A stretch of 64,000 bases of DNA from Cavia porcellus (taxonomy: Eukaryota; Chordata; Mammalia; Rodentia; Caviidae). The translations under genes and the position numbers were made by a program. How positions within the stretch are numbered: position 1 is the stretch's first letter; the number at the start of each line of letters is the position of its first letter. Location of the stretch: NCBI RefSeq assembly GCF_034190915.1, contig NW_026947490.1, forward strand, positions 64,345,494 through 64,409,493, written 5' to 3'. Below the pieces are notes generated by a model, which searched no databases, was not told the DNA's origin, and saw only the letters and a list, made by a program, of their open reading frames with translations. Below, one piece after another: positions 1 through 12,647 of the stretch.

Positions 1-1681
1 AATGTACATAGATCCAAAAATCCTCAAAAACATACAGGCAAACATAATGCAGCAAATCAGCAACAAGATTCTACACTATGACCATGTAGGATTTGTCCCA
101 GGATTGCAGAGAGGATTCAGCGTAAGCAAATCAATAAATGTAACACAGCACATTAACAGCACCAAGAAGAAAACCACAGGATCATCTCAATAGACACAAA
201 AAAGCATTTGACAAAGTTCAACAGACTATGATTTTTAAAACTGTACAGAAAAGTCATCGATGACAAACCATCAACTAGCATCATACTCAATAGTAAAAAA
301 CTGAAAGCTTTCACTGTAAGATCAGGATCAAGAGAAAGATGGCTAGTGTATCCTTAAATAGTTCTGGAAGCATTAGCCAGAGCAATTAAATAAGAAAAAG
401 AAATACAGATAAGAAAGTAGGATGTTAAATTATTATTTGCTGATGACATGATAGTCTACATAGAATATCCCCAAAAGGATCCTAGATTTAATAACAAAAT
501 TCAGTAGTGTCACAGGATACAAAGTCAATATTCAAAAATCAATAGAATTTTTTAAAAAAGCAATAGAATTCCTGTATATAAATAACAAAGTCACTAAGAG
601 AGAAATTAGGGAAACAATAGCTTTTACAATAGTATCAAGAAAAATAAAATACTTAATAATCAACCTAAATAAGGCAGTGAAACTACAATACTCTGAAAAA
701 TAAAATTGAAAAGAGTATCAGAAAATGGAAAGATATCTTGTGTACTTGATAGGCAGAACCAATATAGTGAAAATGGCCATTCTTCCAAAACCGTTATATA
801 GATTTAATGCAAACCTAGTCAAAATACCCATGGCATACTTCACAGAACTAAAGAAAATAATTCTAAAATTTATATGGAACCAGAAGAGACCTAGAATAGC
901 AAAAACAACAAGGGCAAGGTGGGAGCATCCCAGCCTCCAATTTAAAGTTATACTATGAAGCTATCATGATGAAAACAGCATGGTACTGGTAAATTTTTAA
1001 AAAGTAGACCCAGGGATCAATGGAAGAGAATAAAAGATGCAGAAACAACTCCAAGTTTACTTTACTACCTTATCTTTGGCAAAGGAACCAAACACCTTCA
1101 CAGAAAGAAATCCTCTTTTATAAATGTTGCTGGGAAAACTGACTTTCCACATGTTGAAGATTAAACCTAGACCATATCTCTCCCCATGTACCAAACTAAC
1201 ACTGAAATAGACCAAAGTTCTAAATATAAAAACAGTAACACTTAATCTGCTGGAAGATAGAATAGGTAAAATTTTGAAGATGTAGGTATAGGCAAGTATT
1301 TTATGAATAAAACCCTGATTGTACAGGAAATACTACAAAGAATTAACAACTGGGGTCACATCAAGTTAAAAAAGCTTTTGCACAGTGAAAGAAACCAGCA
1401 GAATATAGAGACAATCCACGGAACGGAAAAAAATTTTACCAGCTATTACCAGTTATTCAGATGAATAACTGAATTCTAGAATATATAAAGAATTCAAAAA
1501 AATCAGATGTCCCAAATTTAAGGATCCAATTAAAACTGGGCAACTGAAATGAACAAATATGTCTCAGAAAAAGAAGGACAAACAGCAAGTAATTATATGA
1601 CAGGCCAGAGGTTTAGCTCAGTGGCACAAGTGCCTTCCTGGCAAGCGAGAGGTCATGAGTTCGATTCCCAGTACCAAAAAA

Positions 1682-1733
<52 letters not shown>

Positions 1734-2552
1734 CATCACTGGTCATTCAAGAAATTCAAATTAAAACAAAACTGAGATTCTATCTCACTCCAGAAAGAAT
1801 GGCTACCATCAAGAAATCAACTAATAACAAATGTTGGTGAGGTGTCGGGGTTGGGGTGAGGGGAAGTCCCTTCTCCACTGTTGATTGATGTTAAATTAGT
1901 ATAACCACTGTGGAAATAAGTATGGAGAATCATCAAAAAACTAAAACTTGAGGTTCCATTTGACCCAGCTATTCTCTCTTTAGGTATCTTCCTAAAAATT
2001 AAAAGTGTTATACCATAATGATGTATGTATACCCTTGTTTATAGCACCACAATTTATAATAGCTAAATCTTGAAAACAATCCATATGTACATCAAACAGA
2101 TGCATGGGCAAAGAAAGTATTTATGTACAGGGGGATACTACTCTGACATAAAGAAGCATAAACTTGCATCATTTTTAGGTAAATGAATGCACCTCGGGAT
2201 CATAATTTTAAGGGAAATAAGACACACAGGTCTAAGTACTGCATGGTTACTCTTATGTGAGAAACTCTAAGGGTAAGTAGGAGCATGCTGGAGGATGGAT
2301 ACTGGGAAGCAGAAGAATATGTTCAAATAAACAAGGGAGGGGGAGAGTGGAATGGAAAGCAGAGAAGAAGAATTTTAAAGATAAGGAAAAAATGAAAGCA
2401 AAGTGAATGTGAGAGTGAAGAACAGTTGAAGTGACAGGAGGGGAATAGGGAAAAAAGAGTGTTTAAGATATATCTCATACAGGTACATTTTCCCTATGGT
2501 GAGTGTGAACACTACAATGGCAAATGTTTACTAATAAAAAATAAATAAGAGG
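1..2552 (+). mobile_element. LINE-1, 3' part (ORF2 reverse transcriptase to 3' UTR), dead
   Basis: The window opens inside an L1 ORF2. Translated pieces show the reverse-transcriptase region (NVTQHINS near 150-170; a degraded LLFADDMIVYIEYPQ near 435-470) and the C-terminal region (LTPERMATIKK near 1780-1815). Stops and frameshifts are everywhere, so it is not functional. The element is cut by the window start and carries a tRNA-derived SINE with an (AT)n tail at about 1600-1730. The 3' UTR is purine-rich and ends in an A-rich tail near 2535-2552. It belongs to the same broad L1 lineage as the copies further right but is more decayed. Confidence 0.85.
1601..1731 (+). mobile_element. tRNA-derived SINE with (AT)n tail
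   Basis: The A box TTAGCTCAGTGG and the B box GTCATGAGTTCGATTCCC are both present, in tRNA spacing. The SINE ends in CCAGTACCAAAAAAG and then a run of about 23 AT units (1684-1729). It interrupts L1 ORF2 sequence, which resumes at about 1730. Confidence 0.8.
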
Positions 2553-3016
2553 AAGGAAGGAAGAAAAGAAAGGTCACACTACATATCTTGTATCTTATTC
2601 CATTCCTGCAACTAGGTCATTGATTGAATTGGTCACTAAATAAAGAATTGTACATAGTATGTACATTAAAATATTCAGAATAAAGAAATGAGCAAAGGAA
2701 ACTCCAACTTGATGATTGATTTTATTACATAACTCATATATAGTACTGTAATGTATAACAAATTATAAAACTACAGTACAGTACTATTCTACACAGTACA
2801 ATTTGCAAAAATTACAGTGCTGCATAATCAAGGTGAACTATAAAAAAGACACTGAGAGTCTATAAACAAGATATACAGAACTATATTTTTAAAAGGCCAT
2901 AAGTCTGAGCAAAGAGGTTATCAACAGTGTAGTGATAAGTCCAAACAGTCATTAACATAAACAAGTAGGTCATTAAATGAGGAATGTCTGTACACATTGA
3001 AAGAAAGACAAGGGAT
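2553..3016. other. AT-rich stretch, no gene seen
   Basis: I see no coding pattern or recognisable repeat. The start (2530-2580) is a GGAA-rich tail that may belong to the L1 before it. Confidence 0.5.
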
Positions 3017-3093
3017 GTAAGGGTGTAGCTCCGTAGTAAATCCCAGCATGCACAGGTTCGGGGTTGGACACTTGACATGCAAAGAAAAAGAAA
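3017..3093 (+). mobile_element. degenerate ID-like SINE
   Basis: GGGTGTAGCTCCGTAGTAAA resembles the A-box half of an ID/tRNA-Ala SINE. It is followed by CAGCATGCACAGGTTCGGGG and an A-rich tail. Decayed; boundaries approximate. Confidence 0.55.
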
Positions 3094-3267
3094 AAAAAGA
3101 GAATATTCGTGGACAAATTCTTTGAAAAGCACAGTTTGCAAAAATTGATGCCAGAAGACAGAAGCTCCAAATAGCTTAGTGTCTATTAAAGACATAACTA
3201 TCAAATATTAAAGACATGTCTGTCAAATACATAACTAAAAACCTTCTCATCAAGAAGAACATTCCAG

Positions 3268-3355
3268 GGAGCAGGAGTATAGCTTAGTGGTACAGCACTT
3301 GCTTAGCACAGGTGAGGTCCTAGGCTTTTACATAAACTCCACCAGAAAAGAAGGG
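3268..3355 (+). mobile_element. degenerate ID-like SINE
   Basis: AGTATAGCTTAGTGGTACAG and CACTTGCTTAGCACAGGTGA match the ID-type plan of A box and cloverleaf arm. The 3' half is decayed. Confidence 0.6.
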
Positions 3356-3473
3356 AGAAAGAGATATTTGCTAACTGATTTTTATATGCATAGAGAAATC
3401 ATGATGAGGAATTCTGAGAACATTTCAAATTAAAAGTACAGACTGGTATCTCAAGAACAATTATGCACATATT

Positions 3474-3612
3474 TATTTTGTTTTCTGAGACTTTTTCCTG
3501 CTATGATGCTCAGGCCGCTCTTGAACTTACAATCCTCCTGTTTGGCTCCTCCTCAGTCCACCCCCTGGCAGGTGAGAGGATACTCATGCGTCACCATGCA
3601 GGGCTCAAAGAT
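3474..3612 (-). mobile_element. degenerate B1-like SINE, antisense
   Basis: TTTCTGAGACTTTTTCCTGC, then GCTCTTGAACTTACAATCCT and CTCATGCGTCACCATGCAGG, are recognisable as the reverse complement of a 7SL-derived SINE. Strongly diverged. Confidence 0.55.
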
Positions 3613-3939
3613 GCAAATATTAGCAGGATATTCATAAAGCAAAGGAAGCAATATTCAAGAGGACAGCTCAGAACCTAGCGGCATGTATTCCGAGAGTGTG
3701 AGATTGACTTTTTATTTGAAAGTCTGAAAACAAAACAAGAAAAACATATGATCATCTGTAAGGATGCAAAAATAAAACAAATTTCAGCACTTACTTATGA
3801 CATAAAAATCATAATTAAGATTGGCATATAGAAGATATTCCCTGTAAAACTGAGAACCAAGGCAGAAATGTCTGCCCTCACCTCTTTGAGTTCTAATTTT
3901 ATCCTATATGATAGGAAAACTTAATTTATTAATTGTAAA
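3613..3939. other. AT-rich stretch, no gene seen
   Basis: I see nothing assignable here. Confidence 0.5.
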
Positions 3940-4601
3940 TAGCTTAGAAAGAGGTAAATTGTCATTGTCCATTGATGGCATAATTTTCCAATTTCTATAA
4001 AATTGTCCATTGATGGCATAATTTTCTACCTAAAAAATCCTATAGAATCTGCAAGGAAAAAGAGAAAAAACTCCATTATAGAATATGTTAATTTAGCAAC
4101 ATCACAGGATATCAGGTGCACATATAAAAATCAAATGTATTTCTGTATGATATTAGTAAGTAGAATTTAAAACCAGTACTATTATGATAGCATCAGCACC
4201 ATTAAACACTGAGAAATACACAAAAATGCCCAAAATCTCTATGCTGAAAAGTAAAAAACATTGTTGAGAAGAATTTAAAAAGTTCTAAATATATAGAAAT
4301 ATCAGTCACATTTAAGAGCTAGAGGACAGTTTGTTAAGATATCAGTTCTTCCCAAAGTGATCCACAGGTTCAGCATGATCCCAATCAGATTTCAAAGCTG
4401 TTTGAATCAAAAATTCAAAGTTATGTTTGTAGAAATTATTCTAAAATATGAAGATTTAACCAAAATTATCTTGTAAAAAGAAGACCAAGTTGGAAGATCT
4501 ACATTACCTAATTTTAAAAATTAGTATAAAACTGTAGGACAGTATGGTATTAGTACAACATAGACAACTAGATCAATAGAACAGAATGGTTGTGCCAAAA
4601 T

Positions 4602-4604
4602 TGT

Positions 4605-4650
<46 letters not shown>
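4602..4650. repeat. (GT)n microsatellite
   Basis: About 24 GT units with one early interruption (TATGTG). The short open frame of alternating Cys and Val across it is an artefact. Confidence 0.95.
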
Positions 4651-4653
<3 letters not shown>

Positions 4654-4887
4654 CTCTGGAGTTGGGGAGGGTATAAAGTGCAGGCAAATGATTCTAAACA
4701 AAGGTGTCCAGGTAATTCATTGAGGACACTGATTTTGACAAATTATGCTAGAACTATTAAATATGTGTACAGAAAAATGTATCTTGACTCCGACTTTATG
4801 TACACATACAAATGTACTGAGATGGATCTTAGCCCTAAAAACAAATGTTAAAACAGTTCATTTTATTTTGTTTTAGTTTGTTTGTTT

Positions 4888-5031
4888 TTGGGGACAGGGT
4901 CTTACTAAATCATTCAGGGTGGTCTTGAACTCACTATGTAGCCCAGGCTGTCCTCAAATTCCCGGTGATCTTCCCGGTTTGGCTTGCCAAGTGCTGGGGG
5001 TATAGGCATGCACTGCAGTGCCCAGCTTTAA
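4888..5031 (-). mobile_element. B1-type SINE, antisense
   Basis: GGGGACAGGGTCTTACTAAA, CTTGAACTCACTATGTAGCC and CCAAGTGCTGGGGGTATAGG are the reverse complement of a B1 with its A and B boxes. Confidence 0.85.
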
Positions 5032-6114
5032 AACCAAATCACTTCTAAAAGAAAACTAAGAAAAGATGTTTATGACTTTGCAGGAGGCGGCAATTTCTTT
5101 TCTTTTTCTTTTTCTTTTTTGTTTTTGTACCAGAAATCAAGCTCCAGATCTAACATTTATATGGGATGCAAAAAAGTATCAACCATGAAAGAAAAGACAT
5201 AATCACATTTAAAATAACTTTGCTCAAAGGATAGCATTAGGAAATTGAAAAAGCAAGCCACAGTGTGAGAGAACTACCTAATCCATATATTTGATAGAGG
5301 TCCTATACTCAGAATATATAAAATATTTTTACAAATGACAACCCAGAAGACTTTCACAGACATTTTCCAAAATGAAATACCATGTACAGATAGCCAATCA
5401 CCACGTGGAAAGGTGCTCAAAATTGTTAGTGAGTGGCCATATGCAAATTAAAGCCAGAATTACATGCTACTTCCTACCCATCAATGGCTAAAATGAGTTA
5501 AACTGACATTATTAAATGTTGGCAAGGAGGCAGAGCAAGTGAAGTTTGCTTAGAGTATTAGGATGTAAAATGGTACAGCAACCTTAGATAACAGTTTAAC
5601 CATTTTTTATAAGGTTAAACATATGCAAATAAAAAAATAAAATAAATACCTACAATATAATCTTCCAAATCTCCTCTAGGGAAAGAACCTAAAGAAAGGA
5701 AAGCATATTTCCACCAAAAGATCAGATATTTGTATCAACTTTGTTATCAATAGTTCGAAACTAGGACCAGGTCAAATGTCCATCCACAGGTGACTAAACA
5801 GATTTTGATGCTACAATTTTATTGTTTAATAGGAATAGTCTGCAACACATACAACAATATACCTGAATCTCAAAAGTATGTTGGAAAAAGTTGTCAGGTG
5901 CAGAAGAAAAACACTAAAATTTCCACTTATATGAAATTCTCAAACAGGCACAACTAATGCGTAATGATAGGATGTTGCCACTATTGGGAAAACGAGCTGG
6001 AGATGGGTATGAAGGACTTCCTGTGTTAGGTGAAAGTTCTTTATTGTAACGCCTTTAGCATCTTGGGTATATGTCACACCAAATATCAGTATCGAGTCCT
6101 AGTAGTATTTCTTT

Positions 6115-6197
6115 GGGAGGGATGTAAGGTTTAACCCCACTGCCTTGTTCCTACTGAGCACCAGCTCTATCACTGTGCTGCGTCTCCAGCCCCCAAA
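6115..6197 (-). mobile_element. ID-like SINE, antisense
   Basis: On the minus strand it begins GGGGGCTGGAGACGCAGCAC and ends near CAAAGAAATAC. It lies among sequence that otherwise shows no repeat. Confidence 0.6.
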
Positions 6198-6969
6198 TAG
6201 CATTTTTTAGTCAAGTAAAAGAAAATAGATTTAAATATTTTGAAATATCTGGAGAGAAGGTTGAAGGAGACAACAGTCCAGAAGCGTCATGTGAGGTAAA
6301 AAAGTAAGAAACAGCCTGTCTGACCATATAATCTTTTAAAAATAGGTTTTAAAAAAAACCCCAAAACAAAAAACCCACAAACAAATCAGGAAACAAATTT
6401 GTCCCAGTAGGCCCTCCCCCTCCCCCACTGCAAGATAAAGTGCCCAGAAACCGGAAGCAAACTTCTCTGAAGTTCAGCAGTTCAGCTCTCCACTCGCAGT
6501 CCGGCTCACCAACGCCTATCTGAAATTCCTCCGCTAGGAGTAAGATAATTCATCACCTGCCATCACATACTGCTGTGAACGTTAGATGAGAGAATACACG
6601 CAGGTGCCCAGCTCCCAGCATTCACCTAAAAATGGTAAATTTGGGACATTATTAATCCTGGTACCTGATTAAGTACCATTTAGCTACAAGAAGCTAGAAA
6701 GACAAAAGAGAGGTTGGGAAAATTATTTAGCGTAATGCCCACCATATATTAAAGAGGCAAAATATCCAACTACAAAGCCCGTGTTTGTAATCCAATTGCA
6801 ATAAATCATTTATATCTACTAAACTCTGTGTGTCTACAGAGAGCCTACAAAGTAAGAAAGAGCATTGGAGATTTAGAGAAGTGTTACAGTAGTAAGATTA
6901 TGGGTTACTTTTTTCCTTTTGTAACTTCCTACACACTAGAGTGTTTTCATACATGAAAGGAAATTCACC
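6198..6969. other. unassigned intergenic stretch
   Basis: No gene seen. A short C-rich, less AT-rich patch at about 6405-6545 contains several CpGs (CACTCGCAGTCCGGCTCACC) and stands out from its surroundings, but nothing in it identifies a promoter. Confidence 0.4.
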
Positions 6970-7155
6970 AACGGCACACATCTGTGATCCTAGCTACTCA
7001 GGAAGCTGAGGCATGAAGATAATAAATTCAAGCGCAGTGTGGGAAAATCCTGTCTCAAGATAGAAAGGGCTGGGGAGGGTAGCTCAGTGGTATAGTGCTT
7101 GCCTAGCATGTGAGAAGCCCTGAGTTTAAACCTCACCGCAGCAATAAATAAATGA
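6970..7155 (+). mobile_element. B1-dID dimeric SINE
   Basis: A B1 monomer (6970-7066, CCTAGCTACTCAGGAAGCTG) is followed directly by an ID-like unit (7067-7150, GGGCTGGGGAGGGTAGCTCA) and an A-rich tail. This is the B1-plus-ID dimer plan known from squirrel-related, dormouse and beaver-related rodents. Confidence 0.8.
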
Positions 7156-7950
7156 ATTCATGTAGCAAAACATTTCCTCTACCAGATCATAAAGTCTAAT
7201 TCATGATTTGGAAATCAAGAGAGGGTGGAGCAGGGCAGATTCCTTCCTTGTTTGTTGCCCTTGACTGGCCCTGACACATGTCATCAGAGGCTCTTGATGC
7301 ATGGGCTTTGTCATGTTCACTGTGGGTTACCTTTGCATCTAACTAAAAGGTGCCACCCTTTGGAGCCTTCTAACTGCACTACATGGGCACAGTCGCCACA
7401 AAGTTGCTGTGAACAGAGTCTTTTTCCACCTGTACCCTCAGCTAGCCATAGGAGCCGGTCCACACTCTGGGATGCCTTCTTCAACTGCTGTGGGCAAGAG
7501 AAGCCTCCCTCATGGGCCAGGCCAATAGCTGCATTTCCTATTACTCAAAAATCCTTCATCTGTGCTAAGCAAGATGATTAAAGGAGTTTCCGTGTAACGG
7601 TCTAATGCCCTCTGTGCTTTGGTTCCATCTATGAGATGCCAAGTTTGCAATGCTGATTCAAGCAGTAAAGTGGCCGGGCCTAAAACAGAGTCCCCATGCC
7701 CAACTCTGCCACTATTTGTGAAAATTCTTACTTTTTCAATATAAGTAGCTCAGGGTAATTGTGGTTAAAACCAACTTAGTATAAACTCTAATTACAGCAA
7801 GAAAAATCAGTAACAGAATTACTCATCTTGCTACGGCATGATGAAACCCACAAATATTTTATTTAGTGGATACTCATGGTGGAGAAGAGCTAAAAGGTCA
7901 TTTATTCAGTCATCCAGGAAGCTCTTGGATCTGATTAATCACCAAGAATA
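7156..7950. other. unassigned intergenic stretch
   Basis: A 118-codon plus-strand frame (7225-7581) shows no recognisable domain and is probably chance. I see no splice context and no known repeat. Confidence 0.4.
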
Positions 7951-7957
7951 ACTCTTA

Positions 7958-8036
7958 GAGGGTAGGGATGTAGCTCCGTGGTAGAGCAGTTGCCCAGTAT
8001 GTAGCAAGCCTTGGATTCATGTCCACCACCTCCGTG
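7958..8036 (+). mobile_element. ID-like SINE
   Basis: GGGTAGGGATGTAGCTCCGT and AGCAGTTGCCCAGTATGTAG fit the ID plan. The 3' end is decayed. Confidence 0.7.
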
Positions 8037-10547
8037 AAAACTCTGGACTAGGAACTCACAAAATTCCATGGTAATCCATCCCTCTTTTAGTTGGCTCGAA
8101 CTTTTAGCAAGCTCTTGGGTTAATTCATAACTCACCAGCATCACTAAGCCGAGGAGGCTCTGCATCATGAGTCACCACCTTTTCCTAAGAAAACAAGTGA
8201 CTCTTGTCCCTTGTACTAGCAACTAAATGTCCCAGCTACCTCCCGTTCACACTGTGTGACTCAGCAAAAGTTGCAAGCCCTTTTAAGATCTGGAAATGGA
8301 CAATTTACAAAATAGGTGTTCTGGTTTTGGGCACCTAGTCAGGAATATGTGGTTTCTGTGATTGTAAAAACAATGTCAAAGTACTAGGTTTTAAGCATAT
8401 AGCTGACATTTAGCATGTGCAATTTGGAGCCCATTAAGAGCAAATTAATCTTTTAGGCTCTTGGATGGTGAGTCACAGATTCCATGAAAGGCCCAGCTTC
8501 CAGGCCCTTGCCTAAAGATTAATGGCTTTTCACCCCGAGTGATCCTCCAAGGCTGACGTGCACAGAGCTCTGACAAAAAGTGGTTATTCCACTGTGCCAC
8601 GAACGCTTTGTACTAGGAAGCACAAGCAAAGAAGCATAGTGAGATGGCTGGAAGAAATGAGCTGAAACACTTATTTGAAGCTTTAAAACAAAATATTTAT
8701 GCTCCAAGACAGTGGATACGCAGGCGAGGATTCAGGTCTTCAGCCCATGTACCTGCGGTGAAAAGGTTACTCAGAACAAAACAAAAGAGGAGTTGAAGAA
8801 GGAGAGAGAATTAGGACATAAGAAAGAGGCACCATCAACTGTGACCCAGAAGGTGCGGTCAGTGGGCTGCGCAATCCAGAGAGCTCCTGTCAGCAGCAAA
8901 ACCCCAGAGCCAGAAGACTGAAATTTCTGGTTCTGTGAGTCCATCCACACTTTGAGAGAGCCCGTCTCCAATAACCTGTGCGTTTGGGTAAGCCTGGCCT
9001 TTGTGCCATCTCATTTCCACAATTCCAAATCGACCTGCACATCAGTGGTGGTGTTACACCATCACTGGGGAGGACATGGCTATTTCCCGCCCCTAGTCTG
9101 ACAGTTCGCCAAGTGGTCCATCACTCGGATTGTCCTGCAGGGGAACCCCTACTTCATCACGGGAAACTGCTGAATTCAAAGGTCTACAGCTTGTGCGGAC
9201 TAATCTTTGGAGCCAAAAATCAAGATAAAAAACCAGATGATGAGTAAGAATATTTTCCTGAACCAAAGGAACAGAATATCTAAAAGCAGGCAGTTCCCAC
9301 CAGGTCAGGAGGAATGGCTATAGTACTTGTCCCAGGGAGCTGGGGGAGGGGAGACAAGGCAGGTGTGAAAAGCTGGGGGCTCCCTAATCCCCTTCCCATG
9401 CACCCTCTGGTTAGATTCCCTTGGAGGAGTCTCCCCAGAGACCACCCTCCCCTGGGCAAGCTAAACTTGCACGGCGCTCCCACTGGCTCAGAACTGGGCA
9501 CACTTTCAAATCCAGCCTTACAAATTAGTTTGGTGACTGACATAATGAGACGCTGGGAAGGGCACAGACAGGAAGTAGAAAGTGTGGAACCTGGCCTCTT
9601 CTCTTTGATCTCTAATGGTGTAGCTGAGGTCCCACCCTGTCTGCAGCTGCAGCTAACAAGTTCTTCAGCTGGAAGGCAGCTGGGCAGCTGCAGTTGCTAC
9701 TGCAGCCCGTGGTGGGGAATCTTTTAGCGCTGAAGTTTCACAGCAGCCTGCTGGGGTGACACTCCACATCCCTGGGACGAGATAGGTTGGAGATGAGAAT
9801 CTTAACATCCATCAGGTTGCATTTGGGGCTGTTTCTGCATTTTTTATGAATGGGAAGTCCCATTCCTAAAGACCATCCTAAAAGACCTCCTAAAGACCAT
9901 CGAGGTATCCAGTCCACCCTTCAGTATGTTCTCACCACAGACCCTTAGGAAGAATTCAGTCAACTCTCAAGTTTTCTACCCAGAAGATAAACCTCTGACC
10001 CACCTCTCGTCCGGGGCTCCTTCAAATGACTCATTGGCCTGAGCCACCAGGAAGCTCCCGTGACAGCTGAGAGAGGAAGATAAGAACCAACCGTAGCCTC
10101 CCTTCCCTCCGGAGGCTGAGCCACGTTTGGTGGACTCTGTGGCAAGAGGGAGATAAGAACCGGGCAGGCTCCTTGCCCACAGAGATGTTTCATACCCAGC
10201 AGACTTGCTCCGGATCCAGAGACGCAGTAGGCGCTTTGCAAATATTTACTCTGCTCCATGGCAACAGGGCAGATGGAGTCAGGACTCCACTCAACCCCAA
10301 GGACTCGCGCCCTGCCCTTCGCTTTCTCCGCGTGCTTATTATGAAGGGCCACATGCTTCTGTTGCCAGATGCTTGCAGTGTTGAAATCCATGTGAATATT
10401 GGACTCCTCTTACCATCTAAATAACCTGGGTATCCAGGACCTGAACATCTGATAGAGAAAATAAGGTTTGCTCTAATTTGTGTCGTGAACAGCTGTGGCT
10501 TGACCTTGGAATTAGACTCATCTCCCCATTCTCAGCAAAGGATATTC
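8037..10547. other. unassigned intergenic stretch, 2.5 kb
   Basis: Composition is closer to 50% GC than the flanks. Overlapping open frames occur on both strands (up to about 143 codons at 9960-10391), but none shows a family motif, and frames overlap head-on, as expected by chance in GC-richer DNA. I found no SINE or L1 in it. Ancient repeats could be present that I cannot recognise by eye. Confidence 0.4.
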
Positions 10548-10800
10548 CCTTAGTTACTTTCTTCTTGTTGTTGAGACCAAATACCAGATACCCAAAATGA
10601 AGGAAGAAAGGGTTTGTTGGCTCACAGTGTGTGAAAGTTTCAGCCCACGCCAGGTGGCATGGCACGGGGGCAACAGTTCAAGGCGACAGAAAGCAGCCAA
10701 AGCGACAAGAGAGGGAAGCGGAGGACGAGGCTCTTTTCCTTGTGTTATATGCCAGCTCCCCACGCTCGTGCGGGTGTAGCACTCACGCAATCTCCATGTC
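10548..10800 (-). mobile_element. probable MaLR-type LTR fragment, antisense
   Basis: CCTTAGTTACTTTCTTCTTG, then GGGTTTGTTGGCTCACAGTG, matches the reverse complement of the 3' half of mammalian MaLR LTRs (ending ...GTAACTAAGG). The solo LTR at 55380-55718 ends in the same way. Truncated and diverged. Confidence 0.5.
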
Positions 10801-11029
10801 CTCCTTTTGCACAGACTCAGGATGTTTACACAGTGACAAACCTGGCCTCCTGCTAAGTCACTTAATTACACTTCTGAATTTCTCAGGTTGACTCAGTGAA
10901 CAACATTCTGGAGCAGTAAGGGCAGGTCCTCTACACCCCAGGATGTAGAGCTGCTGAGTTAAGCTTCTAGACCTTTCCAGTCAATACAGTGTATCAACCA
11001 TTATAGTTCCCATGGAACAGCAGCCGGAG

Positions 11030-11110
11030 CTCAGAAGTATGGCATGTGCTTAGCATGCACTTAGCATATACTTAGCATGTGCGAGGCCCTGGCCTCACCT
11101 CAGAGGCTGT
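11030..11110 (+). mobile_element. ID-like SINE with internal triplication
   Basis: The ID-type arm GTGCTTAGCATG is repeated three times (GTGCTTAGCATGCACTTAGC followed by ATATACTTAGCATGTGCG), then GAGGCCCTGGCCTCACC. This is a local expansion inside a SINE. Confidence 0.55.
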
Positions 11111-11350
11111 GGGCCTAAAGTAGTCTGGGCATCAGGTGTGGCCTGAGGCACCAGAGTCTATTCATTAAAAGTACATGCGCATGGTGCCACCTTGTGGTGG
11201 ATTTCTTAGCCACTGGGGAGAAGCAGTGGGCCTGTTTTTTTCCACCATTTACATTTTGTGAAGTACAATATTCAGATGATTTTTGACTATTTTAGGAAGA
11301 CGCCTTGGGCCTCTGTTCCATAACTGAACAATAAAAAAAATAGTCGATGA

Positions 11351-11515
11351 GCCAGGTGCGGTGCTACATGCCTGTAATCTTAGCTACTTGGGAGGCTACT
11401 GTGAGCAGGTTGCAAGCTTGAGCCTAGCCAGGGTAACTTAAAGAGACACCAGGCCTCAAAATAAAGCAAAAAAAGCTAGAGATCCATTTTGATAGTAGAG
11501 CATCCCCAAGTTTGA
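11351..11515 (+). mobile_element. B1-dID dimeric SINE, 3' unit decayed
   Basis: GCCAGGTGCGGTGCTACATG and GCTACTTGGGAGGCTACTGT are B1. After an A-rich linker (11460-11472) come GCTAGAGATCC and TAGTAGAGCATCCCCAAG, which match a worn ID unit. Confidence 0.65.
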
Positions 11516-11794
11516 CAGTCTCTACCTGAGAGTTAATAAATGTGAACTGCATTTCTCCACCCCAAAGTCAGCAATCATAAAATAGGAAGAAAATTTTGAG
11601 TCAAAGGCACTGCGGGTGGGAGGGGCAGGATGCTCACATGTGGAAGCTGACAGGCCTTTGTAGGAGGCCTGGTATTTCAATAGTGGGTGCAGAGCTAAGC
11701 AGTACATTCGAATTACCTGGGGGACTTCAGAAATTACTGGGCCCCAGAGATTTCCATTTGTTTTGGCTGGATCTTTTCAGGATATTTTTGTTTG

Positions 11795-12008
11795 CTTGTT
11801 TGTGTTTTTGTGGTACTGGAGATTGAACCCAGACCCTTTGCACTGAGCTAACATCCCAGCTGCTTTTAATTTTTTAAAATGCTATTTTGAGATGGTGTTT
11901 TGGTACATCACTAAATTGCTCACCTGGTTTGAGCTTGAATTTGCTATCCTCCTGCCTCAGCCTCCCAGAACACAGGGATTACAGATGTACATCACCACGC
12001 CCAACTTC
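11795..12008 (-). mobile_element. B1-dID dimeric SINE, antisense
   Basis: Read on the minus strand, a B1 (12008 down to about 11890) is followed by an ID-like unit (about 11875 to 11810, GTTCAATCTCCAGTACCAC near its end). The order is the same as in the sense copies. Confidence 0.7.
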
Positions 12009-12647
12009 GGTTCGTATTTTAAATAGACAACTCTCCAGGTGAGTCAAATGTACAGCTAGGGCTGCAAACTGATGGCTTAAATGAATAGACGAGGTCAAGA
12101 AGGATACTCTATGTATAGAGGTATCCAAGCTAGAATAACACAGTACATTTATTCCGTGGCTGCTTGGAGCTGAAGATGTCTCAGGGGTAGTGAAAAATAA
12201 TTTTACTCAGGTCATAGTGAAATTACAGTGGAGTTTATGGAATCTGCATATACAGAGGACAAGACAGGAGGCAGATACAAACCAGCCTAACAGGCTCTAC
12301 TATTTGGAAACTACTTGTGAACTATTTTCTCTCTCCTTTCCTGAAGCCCAGGATTCCAGGGATTCTCCTTTTGATTCCAGGAAAGGCAAATCCATGCTCA
12401 ACCAGGTGACAGGAAGCAGCAGTGTGACACCCTTACACTTCACGATGGCCCGTGCCTGCTGGCTCCTTCCACACTGTGCTGGATTTTAAGCACCTTGTAG
12501 CCTCCCCTACTCCCTTTATTTTTCCAAATCTACAGTCCCTTGCAGTGTCAGATTCTCTCCAAGGGTGTCTGAGCATATTCTTTGTCACCTCTTATTTCTT
12601 GATGCCTACCCACGTCCTCTTTCTTTGAGTGACTACTTTTTAAAAAG
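12009..12647. other. unassigned intergenic stretch
   Basis: I see no gene or recognisable repeat. A 99-codon plus-strand frame at 12190-12489 has no domain signature. Confidence 0.4.

Larger units (their letters stand above)
3940..6020 (+). mobile_element. old LINE-1 ORF2 fragment, heavily decayed
   Basis: Runs typical of L1 ORF2 can be followed in broken frames. Near 4335-4560 the sequence matches the region around the post-RT 'IKIPMTFFTEIEKTIMKFIW'-type segment. At 5280-5560 it matches the 'tqiqkw..fskediqmankh' and '[17 protein letters not shown]' region. No frame longer than about 80 codons survives. It is interrupted by a GT repeat (4602-4650) and an antisense B1 (4888-5031). Both strands are otherwise empty of genes. 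Confidence 0.7.

Noticed and set aside
4603..4851. An open frame beginning with alternating Cys and Val
   Set aside because: It is the translation of the GT microsatellite at 4602-4650.
7225..7581. A 118-codon plus-strand frame
   Set aside because: No motif, no splice context and no codon pattern that sets it apart from noise.
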